Position numbers and translations under genes: made by a program
Shown: positions 1 to 15,099 of the stretch, in pieces
How the letters are laid out: every line of letters begins with the position of its first letter
How positions within the stretch are numbered: the stretch's first letter is position 1
The notes under the pieces: generated by a model
The model's database searches: none
What the model was told of the DNA's origin: nothing
What the model saw: only the letters and a program-made list of their open reading frames with translations
Source of the DNA: Phoebastria nigripes
Lineage: Eukaryota; Chordata; Aves; Procellariiformes; Diomedeidae
DNA: 64,000 nucleotides
NCBI GenBank assembly: GCA_035582835.1
Contig: JAYKAV010002797.1
Span: 337,862-401,861 of the forward strand
Direction: 5' to 3'

Positions 1-3000
1 GTCAGATCAGCATTAGATTTGATCATTTGGAATCATATGCAAAATAACCTGGAAAGTTTGAAAGGCACAGGGACGTGGAAGATCTGTCCCTTTGTAGCCT
101 TTGTATTCTCATTTCTCAAAGGGAGAAAAAAGGTCTCATCATCAGCCATGGGACTGTGCTTGCCCTGGCTGTCTTGCACAGCTGAATCCTGAGAGATGAT
201 GTGGACTTTGTAAGGGATTATCTGCAGCACCATTTTCAGGTGCTTCTCCGCTTGCAGGAAGGGGCAGTTGGCTTGATATGTGTCAGCTATGAGGAGCATC
301 CTAGATCAAGAGCCACAAACCAGCTAATTACTGAGTGAATAATGAAAAATCAGGTACTGCAGTGCAGACACAGCTTCCCTAAGAGATGCTGAATAGGAAA
401 GGCTGGTCCTGCGACGTGCTGTGTGCGGGGCTGCCCAGGCAGTGAGGGACACTCAGCTCCCCTGTGCCCATCTGCAGAGCAGGCAGGAGATAAAATCAGT
501 GGTGACAGTTTTAGACTCTTATTTGGGTGCCGGCATCCAGACTGAAACACTTTGTGGTCAGCTAAGTGACAGTCTTATTTTTGGCATAATTCTCTGCTGC
601 TGAGAGTGTGAAGTGACCCCCACACCAAGGNACAGCTCATGTAGACCTGGAGATCAAGGACAAAGCGTGGAGCCATAAGGATGGTGAGGTCTCAAATTAA
701 AGTGTTGCGCTTTTCTTTCCCCTTGCAGGATAATCAGAGGTTGACTTGTCACTGAACGACCCCAACTACGGCATATTTCACAGATCTTGCCTATTGCACG
801 GAGTCATGGCGATGTGCAAAACCAACATTGCCGACACTTAAATACTGGGAGGCCACATCACAGCTGAGCATTCAATCCTAACACTGCATTGCTTGACTGC
901 TTCATTTCTCAACCTTAATGTTGCATAAACAACTGTTTTTCTGCCCTGTTCTACACGCTCACACATGCACGGAGGCCTTACTTCTCCAGTCCCTCCCACA
1001 CAAGCAAACCTCCCTTGGCTTTGCTGGAGATTTTGCCTAACAACTAAAATGCTGACCTTTCACATGGTTTCTTAAGATTGACTTTAATGATGAGGATCAG
1101 TGTCTCCCTTTTGGAGAGCTGCCCACTCTCCTTGGGCTCATACTGCTCTTATGTTCTTCCCTGTTCATAAAATCTACGTGATACACCAATCTGGGCAAGG
1201 CAAATATGAGTTAGTACCACCTACGTGAGGATTGTGGCACATTCAGAAAAATTAAAAGTAGCTTTTGGTCAGCCAACCAAAATTATTTTGGATTCTGTAA
1301 CCTCAGAACCANCCCTTTTGCCAATAATTTCTTGCCTTTTCTCTACCTTGTAAAAATTTCTTAAATTCTGTATTTAAGTACAAGGCTGATGGAAAAGTCA
1401 TGACTATTTCTGTGCCAACATAGCGTTGTAATGTTGTAATGAATACAGCACTTACCTTTCTGTTTTCTGAATATCCAATAACAGCCTTGCTTTTGCAAAC
1501 CTAATTCCTGAAAATGTCATTAAAATCACTCTCAGAGTGAAAGCCGATAGTGGGGCTTTCCGTGAAATGGACGTGGTATCCAAAGGCTCCCACTGGCTCA
1601 GGTTTCTTAACTTCTGTTTATTTTTTAAAAAGAGAAAAAAATGTGGTCCTCNCAAATAAATAATAATTTGGAATAAAAATAAAATGTGGTGCGAGTGTGA
1701 ACGTATCTCCTATGCTCTGAGACCCTTTCGATGAAAAATCTCATCACGAGCTAATTAGAAGGGGCACAGGTGGAGGTGGAAGAGGTGTATCTGAAACGTT
1801 TCAGCCTATCTGAAACTTCCTCCAGTTTAAGGCAGAATTACGATCTTAGTAGTAAACATCAATAAAACTGCTAAGCAATATTGAAAGCATCAATTTTCCC
1901 AGAGTATTTACCTAACAGCAGACCTCTTCGTATGCTGAAATTGTAACTAGTAAGCATATAGATATAACTATATATTAACAACTATGTATTTGTTAACTAG
2001 CAGAAAAAAACACAGTTGCAGAGAAAAGGGGAGGGATGCCCACCTGNCACAGCTCCAGGTTCACCTCCCTGCCCTCTCCACAGACATCAATCTTAGCAGA
2101 AACACCGATTTTTTGCTATTACTGGGCTGGAGGAGGTCCAGAGCTTGGTCAGCTCCACTCACCCACCATAAACATCTTTGCCCAGCCTGTACAAGGAGAG
2201 CTGGAAGCTCCTTTGGCTTCCTCACTTGCAGCCTGGGACCTGTACCCCTGTCTGGATCTTGGTGTTTGTTTAGCATCAGCCTCGCGACATGTGTTGCATT
2301 TATCTGCATTTTTTATCTGGTAGTCACTGTGCTGCTCAGGAGCCAAGTATGATGGTTCCAGACCTCGGTGGTTGCCTTGCCAGATGAAAGTCCCTGGTCC
2401 TCAGGGGTATATATTGCACAGCCTCTCCTCTTTCCTGGGCTATTTGGAAGGTGATAATACTTGCAAAGGCATTACCTATTTTTCAGGCGTTTCTGTCATT
2501 TCTCCTATTGGGGTATGAATATTTCCTTGGGTAGTTTGTGAAGGGCTGCTTGGCAGATGATTTTTATTAGTTGGGTGTTTATACACCCCAGGCTGAGGTG
2601 ATGAGGGTTATTCTGAGTGGAATGGCTTTTTGAAGAGGGAGACTCTGCAGGGTCTCATTAAGATGGTCCAATTCTGGATTTTCCTGGTGTTCTCCAAGAG
2701 TTTGACCATAAACGCCTTTGGGAGGTATTTGCAGAAGTTTTTCATGTGCAAGCCATAAACCCCCAACAGAAGCATTAGGTAGAAATGTATATACTGACGA
2801 GGGCGTTTCCACAAACGCATTTTACAATGCCCAGATCAATCAGTCCTAAAATTTACCTCCTCCATTTCTTGTGTAGGTTAGAGTTGGCTGCATGGTTTCT
2901 GTCCAAGCAAGAATAATCACCAGAAATCTGAATTACTTGTATAACAAGAGCTCTGAGATGACATTCAGGCTGCCACGACTTCGAAATTCTCACGTGCAGG

Positions 3001-6000
3001 CAGTAAATGAGTGCCCCTTTCTGACAGCAGCACATTCCCAGCGTGTGAACTCATAAGTATCTGGAAAGGTATTGCATCTTTCTTAGGAAACCATCTGGCA
3101 GCTTGGTCCTTTCCCTCCTCTTATGAAGATGACTCAGTGAGGTTCCCNTCTCGGCTCTTCTCCTTTGGTTTCCATACTGCCCTCACCAGCCAATCATCTC
3201 AGTGCCTTTCTGGTGATGTGTTCAGCAGTGCCTGTTCAGTGGTTTTCTAAGGGCTCAAGGTCCATGGTCACATAGTTAACGTTCTGCTGTAGTTCCCTTG
3301 GCTGGACCCGGTGGTGTGCAGTGGAGGCCAGACTGCTGTCTGCTAAGACAAGACAAACTCCTCACTGACATCAAATGAGAGAAGACATCCCTAGGAGACC
3401 GTATTAGGCAAAAACTTAAGACTGGCAGAGAACTAGGAGCCCTCTGAAACCACCAGCCAGTCAATTAGACACATTCTTAGCCCTCATGGTGGTGCACAGT
3501 GAAGGTGTGGTGGGCATCATCCATGTAATGTCAGCACTTGAGTGCATGTTCTTCCCATGTGGAAGATGTGTATGTGTCACTCCAGAACAGGAAGATGGTT
3601 GTTTTGGGACCCTGTAATGGAGGTGTGCAATGAGCCCCTATCAGTGCTCGTTGAGTTTGTTCCTCCAGAATGGCCTCAAGCACCATCACCTGTGAGTCTG
3701 CCATCTTCTGCAGGACAGAAATGGCTGAGGGAGCTAAACGCTGCAGGGAGGCACGAGAGGATGAAAACAGATCTCTCTCTCCTGCAATAACAAGAGATTA
3801 CCTGTCAGTACTATCAAAGCAGGTTTAATTCCAGGGTCTGCTTGAAAACAACTTCTGCAAAGTCTAGCTAATTTTTATGTTGGGAGAAAATTGTATTTGT
3901 CTGCCTCCTCCATATTACTGGTGTGGAAGTGGAAAAATCAACATTGACTGACTGGAACCAATAAATGGGTTTTCTGCCTTGGTGAGCAGACTAGATAAGT
4001 GTCTGATGGAAGGTCAGCACAAAGAATCATTTCCTGAACAAGTTATTTGCTATATTGGGAAAAAAGATACCCGTGGTGCTACCCAGGAAAGACATGAAAT
4101 GATTTCTCTTGGATCGGGTTCAGGCTTTTTTGGTAGGACCAGAGTTACCTCATAGAGCAAACACGCTGGCTCCTGGGAAAGTGGCAAGCTGCTGGCTGGA
4201 CCCTGGTTGTCCAGGCAGCTGTTTCAGATGTGCATGAGCATGTCAGGAGTGCACGACAGCACTTCTCCACAGAGCTTCGTGCTATGTCTGTGCAGGCTGT
4301 GATCACTGTGTTTGCAAAGTTACTCTCCAAAGTGCATAGTTCCTTGAGGCAGTTTCAGTGAGGGCTTATAGGAATTTGTTTGNTTTTTTTGCCCAGTTTT
4401 ACCAGTCTGGCAGAGTCTTCAGGGGATGTGCTATGTTTTACATTGCCTTTCTCAGCCTTGATTTTCTGCCATCAATACTTCAAGTTTTGCTCCTCTCCTA
4501 TCAAGAGGTCTTGTCAGTATGAGTCAAAAGGTAACGAGTTTCACCACCCCTGCTTGCAGCCTGCTCTTTAATACAGTCTCTAACATCTGGAAGTCTCTGA
4601 TTACCCTAACATCCACGTTGACTTTGGCTCAGGGTGGACTGAACCCAAACGCAGTGCCTACCTTTGATGGAAGGCAGTGGTACCACCTTCCACCCCTGTC
4701 TCAGCCTAGCATGCCCCGAGAGCATGCAGAGGGTGGTGAGGCAGCCCCAGAGGCGAGCGTGCGTGGCATTTAGCTAAATGCCAGTAATAACAGCTAGACA
4801 GGGTGTGTTATCACCGGAGAGGCTGTGTGTTGATTATCCATGGCGTTATCTTGTTCTGCCCAGTGTCAGTTTTAGTTTGTGCTGCCTGATTTTCTGGCCG
4901 AATGCGTAGGGAGTGCACCCCAGTGCCACGGAGGTGTGGAGGTACCTAACTCTGCTGGTGCCAAACGTCCCCTTGCTTTCACTGCTCCAGTTCGGTGCCC
5001 AATGCCTATTTGAATGTAGCCNTTGCTTGGAAGATGCACCCGACTCTGCCCCTTCTCCCTGCTCTCCCCTCCCAGCTGGGGTCCTTCCTCCTTGATGGCA
5101 AAGCCACTTTTCTCTGCACTGGTGAGGAACNTGGAGCAAGCCATGGTTGGTGGGCGATGCATGCAGACTTTGGCCTTTAGCAGAATCATTCCTGGGCCAA
5201 TATCTCACTTGCACATTTGGTAAGATATCTTTCTTCTGCTTGCATACTTTCCCCTGCTCCTGCATGCTGCCAGAGCACCCCAAAAGGGCCTGGGACAGGT
5301 GCAATGGTTATGGTCTGGTCTTTGGTGGGCACCAGCGAGGACAGCTGATTACACAGTGGTGCGTGTAGGCACAAATGTCCCCACAGGGCTCAGAGCCGAT
5401 TGTATCACCANGTGCTGGGACATTGATTTCTTTCCTGTTTTTAGATAATAATCTTGTTGGGGCAGGGCACGATGCTGCTTCTGCTTGACATGTTGCCTAC
5501 ACCCGAGATACTGCTTGTGAAAAACAACACAATGGTGATGAAACAGAGAAACTAAATCAGAGGCATGAGAAAGTGAAACCATGCTTAGAGCTAGCCTGGC
5601 TGAGAAGGTGGAGGAAGAAGANGGTACAGGCAGGAGTGACAAATCCCTTCCCTGTCTCTTGGTGAGCCCANGGTCCTGGGTTGTGAAGCCCTAGAAAGCA
5701 CTTCATGTCCTGGCCATTCCCTCGTGTCCTCCCATTGCTAGTAACTCGCAGTGTTGAGCAGATCCATCATTCACCTTTTATATTCCTTTTTCATGTCAAC
5801 ACAACCCATGACTCCATATTCCCTTTCTGCAGGTTATGTAGCCTCTGGGAGGGATGAACTGGCTTGGAGGAGTCCACCAGCAGGAGACACCTCCTTCAAG
5901 AGTTTTAAATGGCACCGGCTGCCAGGAAACTTTGCTATTTTAGTTCTAGTTGCCATCTCTTACTGACACCTGCAGGGCTTCAGACTTCTCTTCCTTTTGC

Positions 6001-7700
6001 CAAGTCCTCCCTGTCTCACCATGGAGCCATGACCAATGGGAACACATTAAAAAAAAAAAAAATCACAATTTTAGTAATTTGTTTGAATGTTGCTATGGAA
6101 CAGGTCCTGGGGGCCAGTGCAAGGCCCTATTTGTGTAGTCACCCACAGAAGAAAAAAGACATTTGTTCCGCTTTGAAAAATACCTCTTTCATGTGGAAAG
6201 GGCATACGGTTTGGGTGGAAGGCTGCGGCCACCAAAGGGGAGGATGAGCTGCGGTGGGATGTTCACTCAGTGACGCAGCCCAGCTGAGCAGCTTTGCAAA
6301 CGTTCCTTGAGATTGTTTTGCATGTTGCTCAACGCTCATCACACGCTGCAGCCAAATATTCATCCTCGGCTAAGAACTGGCTGCACTGTAGGGCAATTAA
6401 AGTAAAATATTACCCCCTCCTCCCTAACCCACAAGCAAACACNGCTGCGGGTGAAGGTCAGCAGAGGAAGAATGACATCATGAAACCCAAGAGGGAAAGC
6501 AAACATCACGCCAGTTCCATGCGTGGGTCAGCCACTGCGTCGGGACAGAGACTTGCCTCTTGGAGACTTTGACTTCTGTGCTNTCTATGTGCTTGGAGGA
6601 CTTTTTTTGGGGCAGCTATAAAGCATGGGGTATGCTACGCACCGCAGCTAACTGCAGAACGAGCCATCCCTCGCCAGCTTTTCAAGTCCTGGCGGCAAAT
6701 GGTGCACAACATCCTCACCACCCTGCTAGGATGAAGCCATTTGCATGCGAGCCAGCAAAAGGCTGTTTAGCTGCACTCCAACTGCAGCCCTGGATGGCCA
6801 GGGACCATCCCTTGGCCCATGCCGCTCCTGCTGGGCAGGGCATGGGGCTGGCCATCAAAGCGTGTCCTTAAAGCATGGAAACAACCCATTCCAGGTAGCA
6901 AGCCTTCTCCTCCCACAACGCAGTGCATCTTAGCAGTGCTAAAAGAATGTTTTTTTCTCACAATGACAAGAAAATGACCTAAAAAGCATGTAATTTTTTT
7001 TTTTTTTTTTTTTTAATTCTACTAGGATGTAACAGTGGTGATGTCAGTCCCAGTGCTGCAGATGTAACCTGCTCAGATGCATGCACTCCCCTGGCCAGCT
7101 ACTTAAAACTACAAATGCCTGCTACTGTAGGCAGGCTATACGTAGGCAGATAAACTTGCACGCAAAAATCGACATGTTGGGTGGAGGATCACTTGTAGGA
7201 ATCTGTTAATATTATATGGAAGTGCTGGTAGGATCGGCCCAACGTTTCCCAAGCTGAAACATCCCCCTGCATCGTCTGCTACCAGCAAAGCAAGGATTTA
7301 CTGAGTTCCCTTGCTCAACTCCCCTAAAGCCAAAGCCAAACTTGGGCTCCCCTTGCTCCCTGAGAGCCGGGCGGAATGAGGTCCCTCGTGCCCATCCCAC
7401 CAGGCACTGGGTGCCCGCTCTGGATGCATTCACCTTCCCCCTTTCCTAGCGGTGGGCTCCTCTTGTGGACCTTGCACCTCCACCAGCATCTGCAGGGCTG
7501 AACGCAACGTCGTGAGCACCACCACGATCACGCTGGGAGGCATCCTGGTCTGGGTGAAATCCATAACGAGGTTTAATGAGCAATTCCTGCCCTTGTGCTA
7601 CTGCTCTAAACTTAATCCTGTATGAGAGCGGGGGTTAAATACCTCTATACCTGCATGCACGCAATGGCTTGTGTGGATATAAATATACCCACTAAGAAAG
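1..7700. other. Intergenic region 3' of FGFR3, no gene recognised
   Basis: I read this stretch on both strands and found no exon of a family I recognise. It contains only short open frames without domain motifs, a 13-A run near 6050, a run of more than 20 T at about 6993-7014, and scattered A/T-rich sequence, for example near 1650-1690. In mammals LETM1 lies here, converging on FGFR3. I looked for its charged, Lys/Glu-rich C-terminus on the plus strand and did not see it, so at most its 3' UTR could be present. That placement is inference from mammalian synteny. Confidence 0.5.
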
Positions 7701-7734
7701 AAATAATACTGCCCTTGATCAAAATTGTTATAAA

Positions 7735-7740
7735 TTTATT
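7735..7740 (-). terminator. FGFR3: Candidate distal polyadenylation signal AATAAA
   Basis: TTTATT on the plus strand reads AATAAA on the FGFR3 strand, and this is the most distal one before the sequence stops looking like A/T-rich 3' UTR. Further AATAAA hexamers on the same strand at 7889-7894, 7946-7951 and 8455-8460 could serve alternative ends. Cleavage would be expected 10-30 nt further left. RNA 3'-end data would be needed to choose. Confidence 0.45.
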
Positions 7741-10700
7741 ATGAATATAAAACCTGTGCTGGCCAGGACTCGCAAAGCAGCACTGTAAAAAATAAACCCT
7801 CCTGGCACTACAAATCCCAGAGCCTAGAAGACTTGGTTTTGCAAAGGACCCTCACAACTGGGAATAAACCCCAAAATTTAATAACTTGTTTATTTTTTTT
7901 TTTTTTGTAAAAGTAAGTTTGCCATGTTAACAAAAGCAGAATAGTTTTATTTAGTGTTCATCTCACACCTTCAACAGCTGCAGCTGTCAGGCACAGAAAT
8001 ACAGTATTAAAATAAACTGAACAGAGTTGCTCATTGAAAAAATCACGCTATGCAAACCTGTGGATTGTAACATCAACAGTATAAAATGTAACAAAATTGG
8101 AATTTTTAATTTTTTAAGCTTTTAAAGATAATAGTCCAGGCTATAAAACTATATAAGCATTGAATAAGAAATGTTAAAGTCAACAAGTCTACAACAGATA
8201 CATCTTGTAAAAACTCAATAAATTATATATATATTTATAATATCTAGTAACATTTGAAATCATGCACAGTTTTGTACATTTTCTTTTTTCAGTACAGGAA
8301 AACTCAACGCTTCGAGTACTTGGAATGTACACAATTAGCAGACATTTGTAAGAAAATACCAAAAAATTCTTTTTTATTCCAACAAAACAAAACAAAAATC
8401 TATAGAAATCTACCTTCTCAAACTTCCATTGAAATAACCTCAAACTATAAATTATTTATTTTAGAATAAGGATTTTGTGGCTCTAAGAAGAAAAAAAAAA
8501 AATCTTAAAATGAGATGCTGTCATCCTGTTATTCTGAAACATTGGTATGTAATACGCACCAGAGAAAAATGGAAAGAAAGAATTCAGGATGCAATTTGCC
8601 TTGCCTCTTTGTGGCAGCAGATAAAAGTCTTCTGGACAAAAAAAAAAACCAATCCACAAAAAAATCCCAGCCCAAATCTCCCCCCCTTGTCACGCTTGAT
8701 CCACGCTAAAATTCCCTAGTTCACTCCTGTGCTTTTAAACGGCCATCTGACATCGAGGAACAAAATAGCACAGCATTTTAAACACAGAAAATGAGGCATC
8801 ACTGGCATTTTCCAATGAGTTAGGTGCAAAAGAAATACGCAGTCGTTGCACCTCTCCTGCGAACAGTGTCACTCTTCTTGCTATTTTGCTCACATGGCAT
8901 TTCTGAAGCCCAAAATACAACGGTACTGGCAAAGGGGAAAAAAACAAATTACCCCGTATCATCCAAAGTCAACATTTCGCTTTGCTTCACACTTGTTATT
9001 AAATCGACCACAAAGAATACCTTCATTTGAAAATAGAAAAATAAACACCCATGCCCCCTTAATGCACAGTGGTTAAACTGATGGAAGAATTCTTGGCCCT
9101 GTTTTTCTGAAATATGTAAAAATCATCTCTCTGCTGCTATTTGTTTGGTTTTAACCACTGGTGATGTATTGAAAAATAAACTTACTTTCGCTCACTGCAA
9201 TCCAGGATAAACTAATATTTTTTTAATGAATACATATATATATATATTTATAACATTAAATGTAATTTGTTAAAGGACTGTACACCTATACATTCTTTCA
9301 ATATTTCCCATAAACACAAAAGAAAAACTTGATTAATATACTTTTTCTCCATTTTTAATAAGTTAAAGAAAAAAACCACCCTTAAACTCGGTGAAAATTA
9401 AAGTTTACAGTAACGCTACACTATTTAAACCGATGAACAGATATGTTAATGTCTATAAATAACTTTACAAATATACATGTTAAGGTACAATTTTTAAAAC
9501 AAAACTGTGAAGATATAAAACAAACAAACAAACAATCTTTTCTTTCGCCCAGATCAGTATATCCTAGATTGCAATGCTCGTATTTTGAGACTCTCTCAGT
9601 ACTGCTTTACGTTGCATTAGTATTATACATTCTTTTTTTTTTAATATATTTATTTATATATATACAGGATATATTTATAGATATATACAGATTCTCTGGA
9701 ATAAACCTTTTTGATATAAGTTAAAGGCTCTTGCCTACAGGTACCCGTAACTTCTTTCTCCGAGTCACTGCATGTAGATGGAGCCAAACCGCTGGCGTCG
9801 AGGGTGGATGGAGGAGCTGCTCCCCTCCCGCTCACCCTCGGCAAGCAAAACTATGCAAACCCCAAAAAGCGAGGTGTTTTGTTTTTTTTTTTTTTCCCCC
9901 CTCCCAAAACGGCTGTTCCCAAAGGTCGGGATGTGGCTTGAGACGCCGTGTGGGCACCCAGGAGCCAGGTCCCCCGCCGCTCTCGGATGGGTGATGCTCT
10001 CCTCCCTGGGGACCCCCACGGCCACTGCCGGGTCTCTGCCCGTCCCTGGGGTCTGCTCCCACCTCGGCACGGCCCCATCGCTCCCAGCCCAGTGCAAGGG
10101 CCGGCAGCCGCCGAGCCTGGCCAAAGCGCCGCCATTTCAGATGACTTAACTGTCTCTTTTTATAATTTTTTTTTTTCCCGTTCTCCATGATGATTTGCAT
10201 TTTACTTTTTTTTTTTTTCTTCTTCCAAAAAGGATTCCTTCTATGTAGCTGGGTAATACGATCATGAAGCTATAAAAACGACGACAACAAAAATATAGAT
10301 ATTTTTATAAATATATGAATCCCTGCAGGCAACGTGGCTTTTCAGCTCCACCAAAAAGGTTCATGTACAGATTGCATAAGCAAAGAATTTCTACATTCTT
10401 TACACTTTTTTTTTGTTTCTGTTTTTTTTTTAAAAAAAAGGAAGATTTTTTTTCCTCTTCTTCGTATTGCAGGCACAGAACGGCTACTCTGGCACTCGAA
10501 ACGCAAGCGCGGAGGCTGGGAGGTCAGGGCCCCCCAGGTTCAACATTCTGCTTAGTAAAAAAAAAAAAAAAAAATAAAAAATGTAAAATAAACCATAAAA
10601 AAATCATATACGATAGATCATCTTGGCAATAGATTAGTTCCTTCAGGCCAAACAGTGCTTCTTGACTTTTTATACAGCAAACAGGAAAAAAAAACCCCAA

Positions 10701-10870
10701 AAAACAAACAAACAAAAAGTGTTTTTTTTTTTTTTTTTTTTTTTTACCCTGAACAGCTTGACAACACCACCAATCTCCGGGCACCACCACGCAGTTCCAC
10801 TGGAAGATCCTTCACTATGGTTTCGTCCTCGGCGCCCCACCCTCGCGCCTCCGTGGGCACGCTGCCCACC

Positions 10871-10889
10871 TGTCCGTCCGTCCGTCCGC
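10871..10889. repeat. Short (CCGT)n-type tandem repeat in the FGFR3 3' UTR
   Basis: GTCC/GTCCGTCC units repeat about four times just 3' of the stop codon of FGFR3 (transcript strand GGAC units). It is G/C-rich and short. Confidence 0.7.
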
Positions 10890-10900
10890 CCAGGGTGTCC

Positions 10901-11065
10901 TCACGTCCGGATGACGCCGTTGCAGGGGGGGTGCTTGGGCAAGCAGGGCTCGTCCGGCAGCAGGTCATGTGCAAAGACCGAGTCGTCCCCCGAGGAGCAG
11001 GTGCTGTGGGTGTCCTGGCCGGCCGGTGAGTACTGCTCGAAGGGCACCGAGAGGTCCAGGTACTC
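10901..11065 (-). CDS. FGFR3: FGFR3 exon 19: C-terminal tail and stop
   Basis: The acceptor (CTGTCACCCTGGCAG) is followed by an in-phase frame starting [16 protein letters not shown] and ending NGVIRT and TGA. The Tyr in EYLDL corresponds to the PLC-gamma docking tyrosine known in FGFRs (Y766 in FGFR1, Y760 in FGFR3). The Ser-rich stretch [17 protein letters not shown] is shared by the family. The end, [15 protein letters not shown], differs from the shorter mammalian tail but agrees with chicken FGFR3 as I recall it, supporting a bird. This exon also carries the 3' UTR. Confidence 0.97.
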   Translation of the reverse strand, partial: EYLDLSVPFEQYSPAGQDTHSTCSSGDDSVFAHDLLPDEPCLPKHPPCNGVIRT

Positions 11066-11088
11066 CTGCCAGGGTGACAGACCCATCA

Positions 11089-11676
<588 letters not shown>

Positions 11677-11711
11677 GCNGGGCGAGGAGGTCACCCCCCA
11701 CCACACACTCA

Positions 11712-11987
<276 letters not shown>

Positions 11988-13275
11988 CTAGGCCATTTTT
12001 ACTAGTTACTTGGAGATCTCTGCTGATCCAACTCAATAGCAAAGAAATCCCAGGCACCAAGTCTGAAATTGAAATGAGCATTTAATCAGATAGGTGACAG
12101 CCCATCTATTACCCCCAGCTCTTTGTTAGGTCTTCCACCAGCTCCACTGAATGGAACAAATCAAATTATTCATGCACAGCTTCACTGAATTGCAGGCTTG
12201 GAACCACAGGCCACTAATTGTGCAAGCTGATACCAAAACTTGCTTGTTACAACACTCATTTCACTGGCCAAGCTGGGAGAAAAATGCCCCAACAAAAATC
12301 AGCAGAGCACTAATGTTACACACTCCACTCCCGCAGCTGTGCTCTGGTTAGAAGTCCTCTTTTTCAAAAATATCTTTTGCCTTCTTCGTTTTCTTTTTAA
12401 AAACAGGGATTATCTGTCTCTGTTTTGCTTCCATGCACGCTCGCTCTCCCATTCTCTAGCTTTGATTTATCTGTCATGCCCGCTGCAGCATTACCTAAGC
12501 ATGGAAACTATGATTTAAGATCAATAAAAGCCAAAGTGTGTGAAAAATACAGAAATAGAAAGATTCATTTGTCCAATTGCAAGCGGTGAACCTTGAGGAA
12601 CAGTCAGGCTGGCTGCTGAACTACTGTAAAAATGCCATTATTGACCAAATATTGAAATGAAAAAGCCAGTGTGCATGCTGAGCTACTTCAGTCCTTGCAA
12701 AGTTCAGATGTGATACAGATTTACACGTAAGGTGGGCTCTGCTGGTTGCTTACTGTGAAGAGGCACCAAAACACACAAGACAGGATTAAGAAAAATAAAG
12801 GCAAATAAATGAGGCGGCGAAATTAATCCGGGAATATATTTGTTGAATATTCTCTGATCAACTCTACTAATGGCGGACAGAATATTTCAAGCTCATCCCA
12901 CGTACTCAACTGAAGTGTAACTGTCTGGGGCAAAGCGTGGAGGAAGCCGAGGGTAGTTTTTTTGGCATGGAGTTTTTTTTGCACAAATTTTTTTGACTGC
13001 AGGATTAATCTCCTCATCTATATACCGGACAAGAAATACCTGCCTGCCTTCCAATAATTTTTCAGCAGCTCACTAGACATCCTTGGATGAAAGCAACTAG
13101 ATAACGGTAAAATAAAACCACGTGTGCAAAGCTGCAGCTTGGAATCAATTCATTTGCTTTTGCATCCCCCCAGGCGCCCCAGCAGTGAACGAGCCCTGCT
13201 CGTTTGTCTTTAAGATACTATAGGTGTTGATTTCCCTGTCATTTTATTTTTTTTGAAAAGTGCGGGTATGCTTAC

Positions 13276-13346
13276 ACATCGCTCTGGTGAGTATAGACCC
13301 GGTCAAACAAGGCTTCTGGAGCCATCCATTTCACAGGCAGCCGACC
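13276..13346 (-). CDS. FGFR3: FGFR3 exon 16: activation segment end, APE motif
   Basis: This 71-bp exon encodes GRLPVKWMAPEALFDRVYTH and QSDV, with acceptor ATTACAG and donor GT|GTAAGC. The P+1 loop (LPVKWMAPE) with the APE motif marks a tyrosine kinase (KWM rather than the Ser/Thr kinase form). It ends two bases into the Val codon of SDVW, matching exon 17. Because it is short it is easy to miss by open-frame searches alone. Confidence 0.97.
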
Positions 13347-14853
13347 CTGTAATTAGGAAGACAATGGGAACATCCCATCAGCATATTCCCCCAGCCACAA
13401 CGGCACCATCTGAATCTTCTTTTCTAATCCAGTTTGAAACATTTTCATTAACAACCACATCTGCCTTCCCGGTCACTGGGCAAAGCAGTAGTGGCCACAT
13501 ATAAACAGATTAGAGCGTTTGATCCCTGGATCTTCGCTGACAATCTTTGCAGTAAATGCTCTCTGTAGAGGACTGTATTTTCACTGCCAAGGCAGGTTTA
13601 ACATATCAGAGCATCTAAATCTTTGCATGGGAACAGCATCCATCGCTCATAAAGGTAGCGAGCTCTGCAGCAAAGCATGGGACAACACTTTCCATCTCTT
13701 TGGTGGGAAGAAGCAGTTTGACTCCAAGTCCAAACCCTGCTTAGGCTGAACTTGAAGGGAAACTTCCAAGAGTGAAGGCAAGGGCCAGATCCTCTAAGAA
13801 TCAAATCCTGATCCCGCTGGAGGCTAAAGGAGGAGGCCTGATCCCAGGTTTCCAGGGGAACATCCTGTATCAGGGTCATAAATGTGGGCTGTCACATACG
13901 AGAAATAAAGCCTAGATTAATCATAATTCTTTTGGGCTTTGCTTGGCCCCTGGAGGGAGTCAGAAAGGACTGTTTCATGTCTGAGGCATAATTTGGCTAT
14001 GGGAGGGCTTTTTCCTGTTCTGACCCACTGTCTCACTGGGGGAGACAACTAGAGATGGGACATAGGCAGGATGCACAAATAGGATTATGCTCTCAGCTGT
14101 CCAACACAGCTNAAACAGGGAAAATCCATCTGATCTACGATTAAAATTCCAAAGAATTTTTATTAATTTATGATTAAGAAATCCTGGCAATTAAGAAAGA
14201 TTTCTGATATGATATTGGAAAGGCTCAGTATGGGCATGGTGGGCTTCGTAGGACTGCCTGGACATTTAGACCCCTTGCAGTCGCAAGGGCCTTAGATTCT
14301 GCAATACCCTCAGCCTCTTCCACTGCCATCTCAGCACTGTCGTCGTTGAGGCTTTTGCTCAGAGCTCAACATCTGCTGCAGGGCTCTGAACCAAGACTCT
14401 GGTCTTCTCTCCAGCCCTTCATTCATAAATTCATCTCTACAGAAAATATAAACGACTCCAGGACTCAGCCCTTGTCTGGGACCATCTTCTCACCCTTGGC
14501 AGTGGAGCCAAAGAGCTCAGTTGTAAAAACGAGAGAGAAATGCATGAAAGCCAGGTAGCTCCAGGTATACAAAAAGTAACATTCCTCTGTCAAGGGCTCT
14601 GGTGGGACAGAAGTTGGCTCCTTGGGACCTTTATGAACAGTAGTGGATCTGACTGGAAAGGGCTCCCTTCCCCTTCGGTAAAAACCTTGGTTTCTCTTAG
14701 TCTAGAGCCTCCTGGCCAGAGCCAAGACCTCTCAACTGGCTGCTAGCACCAGCAGTATCTGTCAGGAAGAAAACGGATGGTGGGTGGACTCCTGGGGCCA
14801 TCCTATCCACAGCCCCTCATGGGGTAAGGCCATTGGCAGGTTTCTTCCTCCTA

Positions 14854-15099
<246 letters not shown>

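Larger units (their letters stand above)
7715..10900 (-). other. FGFR3: FGFR3 3' untranslated region
   Basis: This is the sequence after the TGA stop in the last exon. It begins with a (GGAC)n-like repeat on the transcript strand (10871-10889), continues through a G/C-rich part at about 9780-10130, and becomes strongly A/T-rich with several homopolymer runs (10559-10574 A, about 10722-10745 T). Many AUUUA-type pentamers appear on the transcript strand, suggesting regulated mRNA stability. I see no splice acceptor or coding sequence. The distal end is inferred from the last AATAAA on the minus strand near 7735, so the length of about 3.2 kb is provisional; nearer signals could give shorter forms. 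Confidence 0.6.

Noticed and set aside
729..850. Acceptor-like CCCCTTGCAG followed by a short frame on the plus strand, considered as a last exon of LETM1
   Set aside because: The downstream frames stop within a few codons and show none of the Lys/Glu-rich LETM1 C-terminus.
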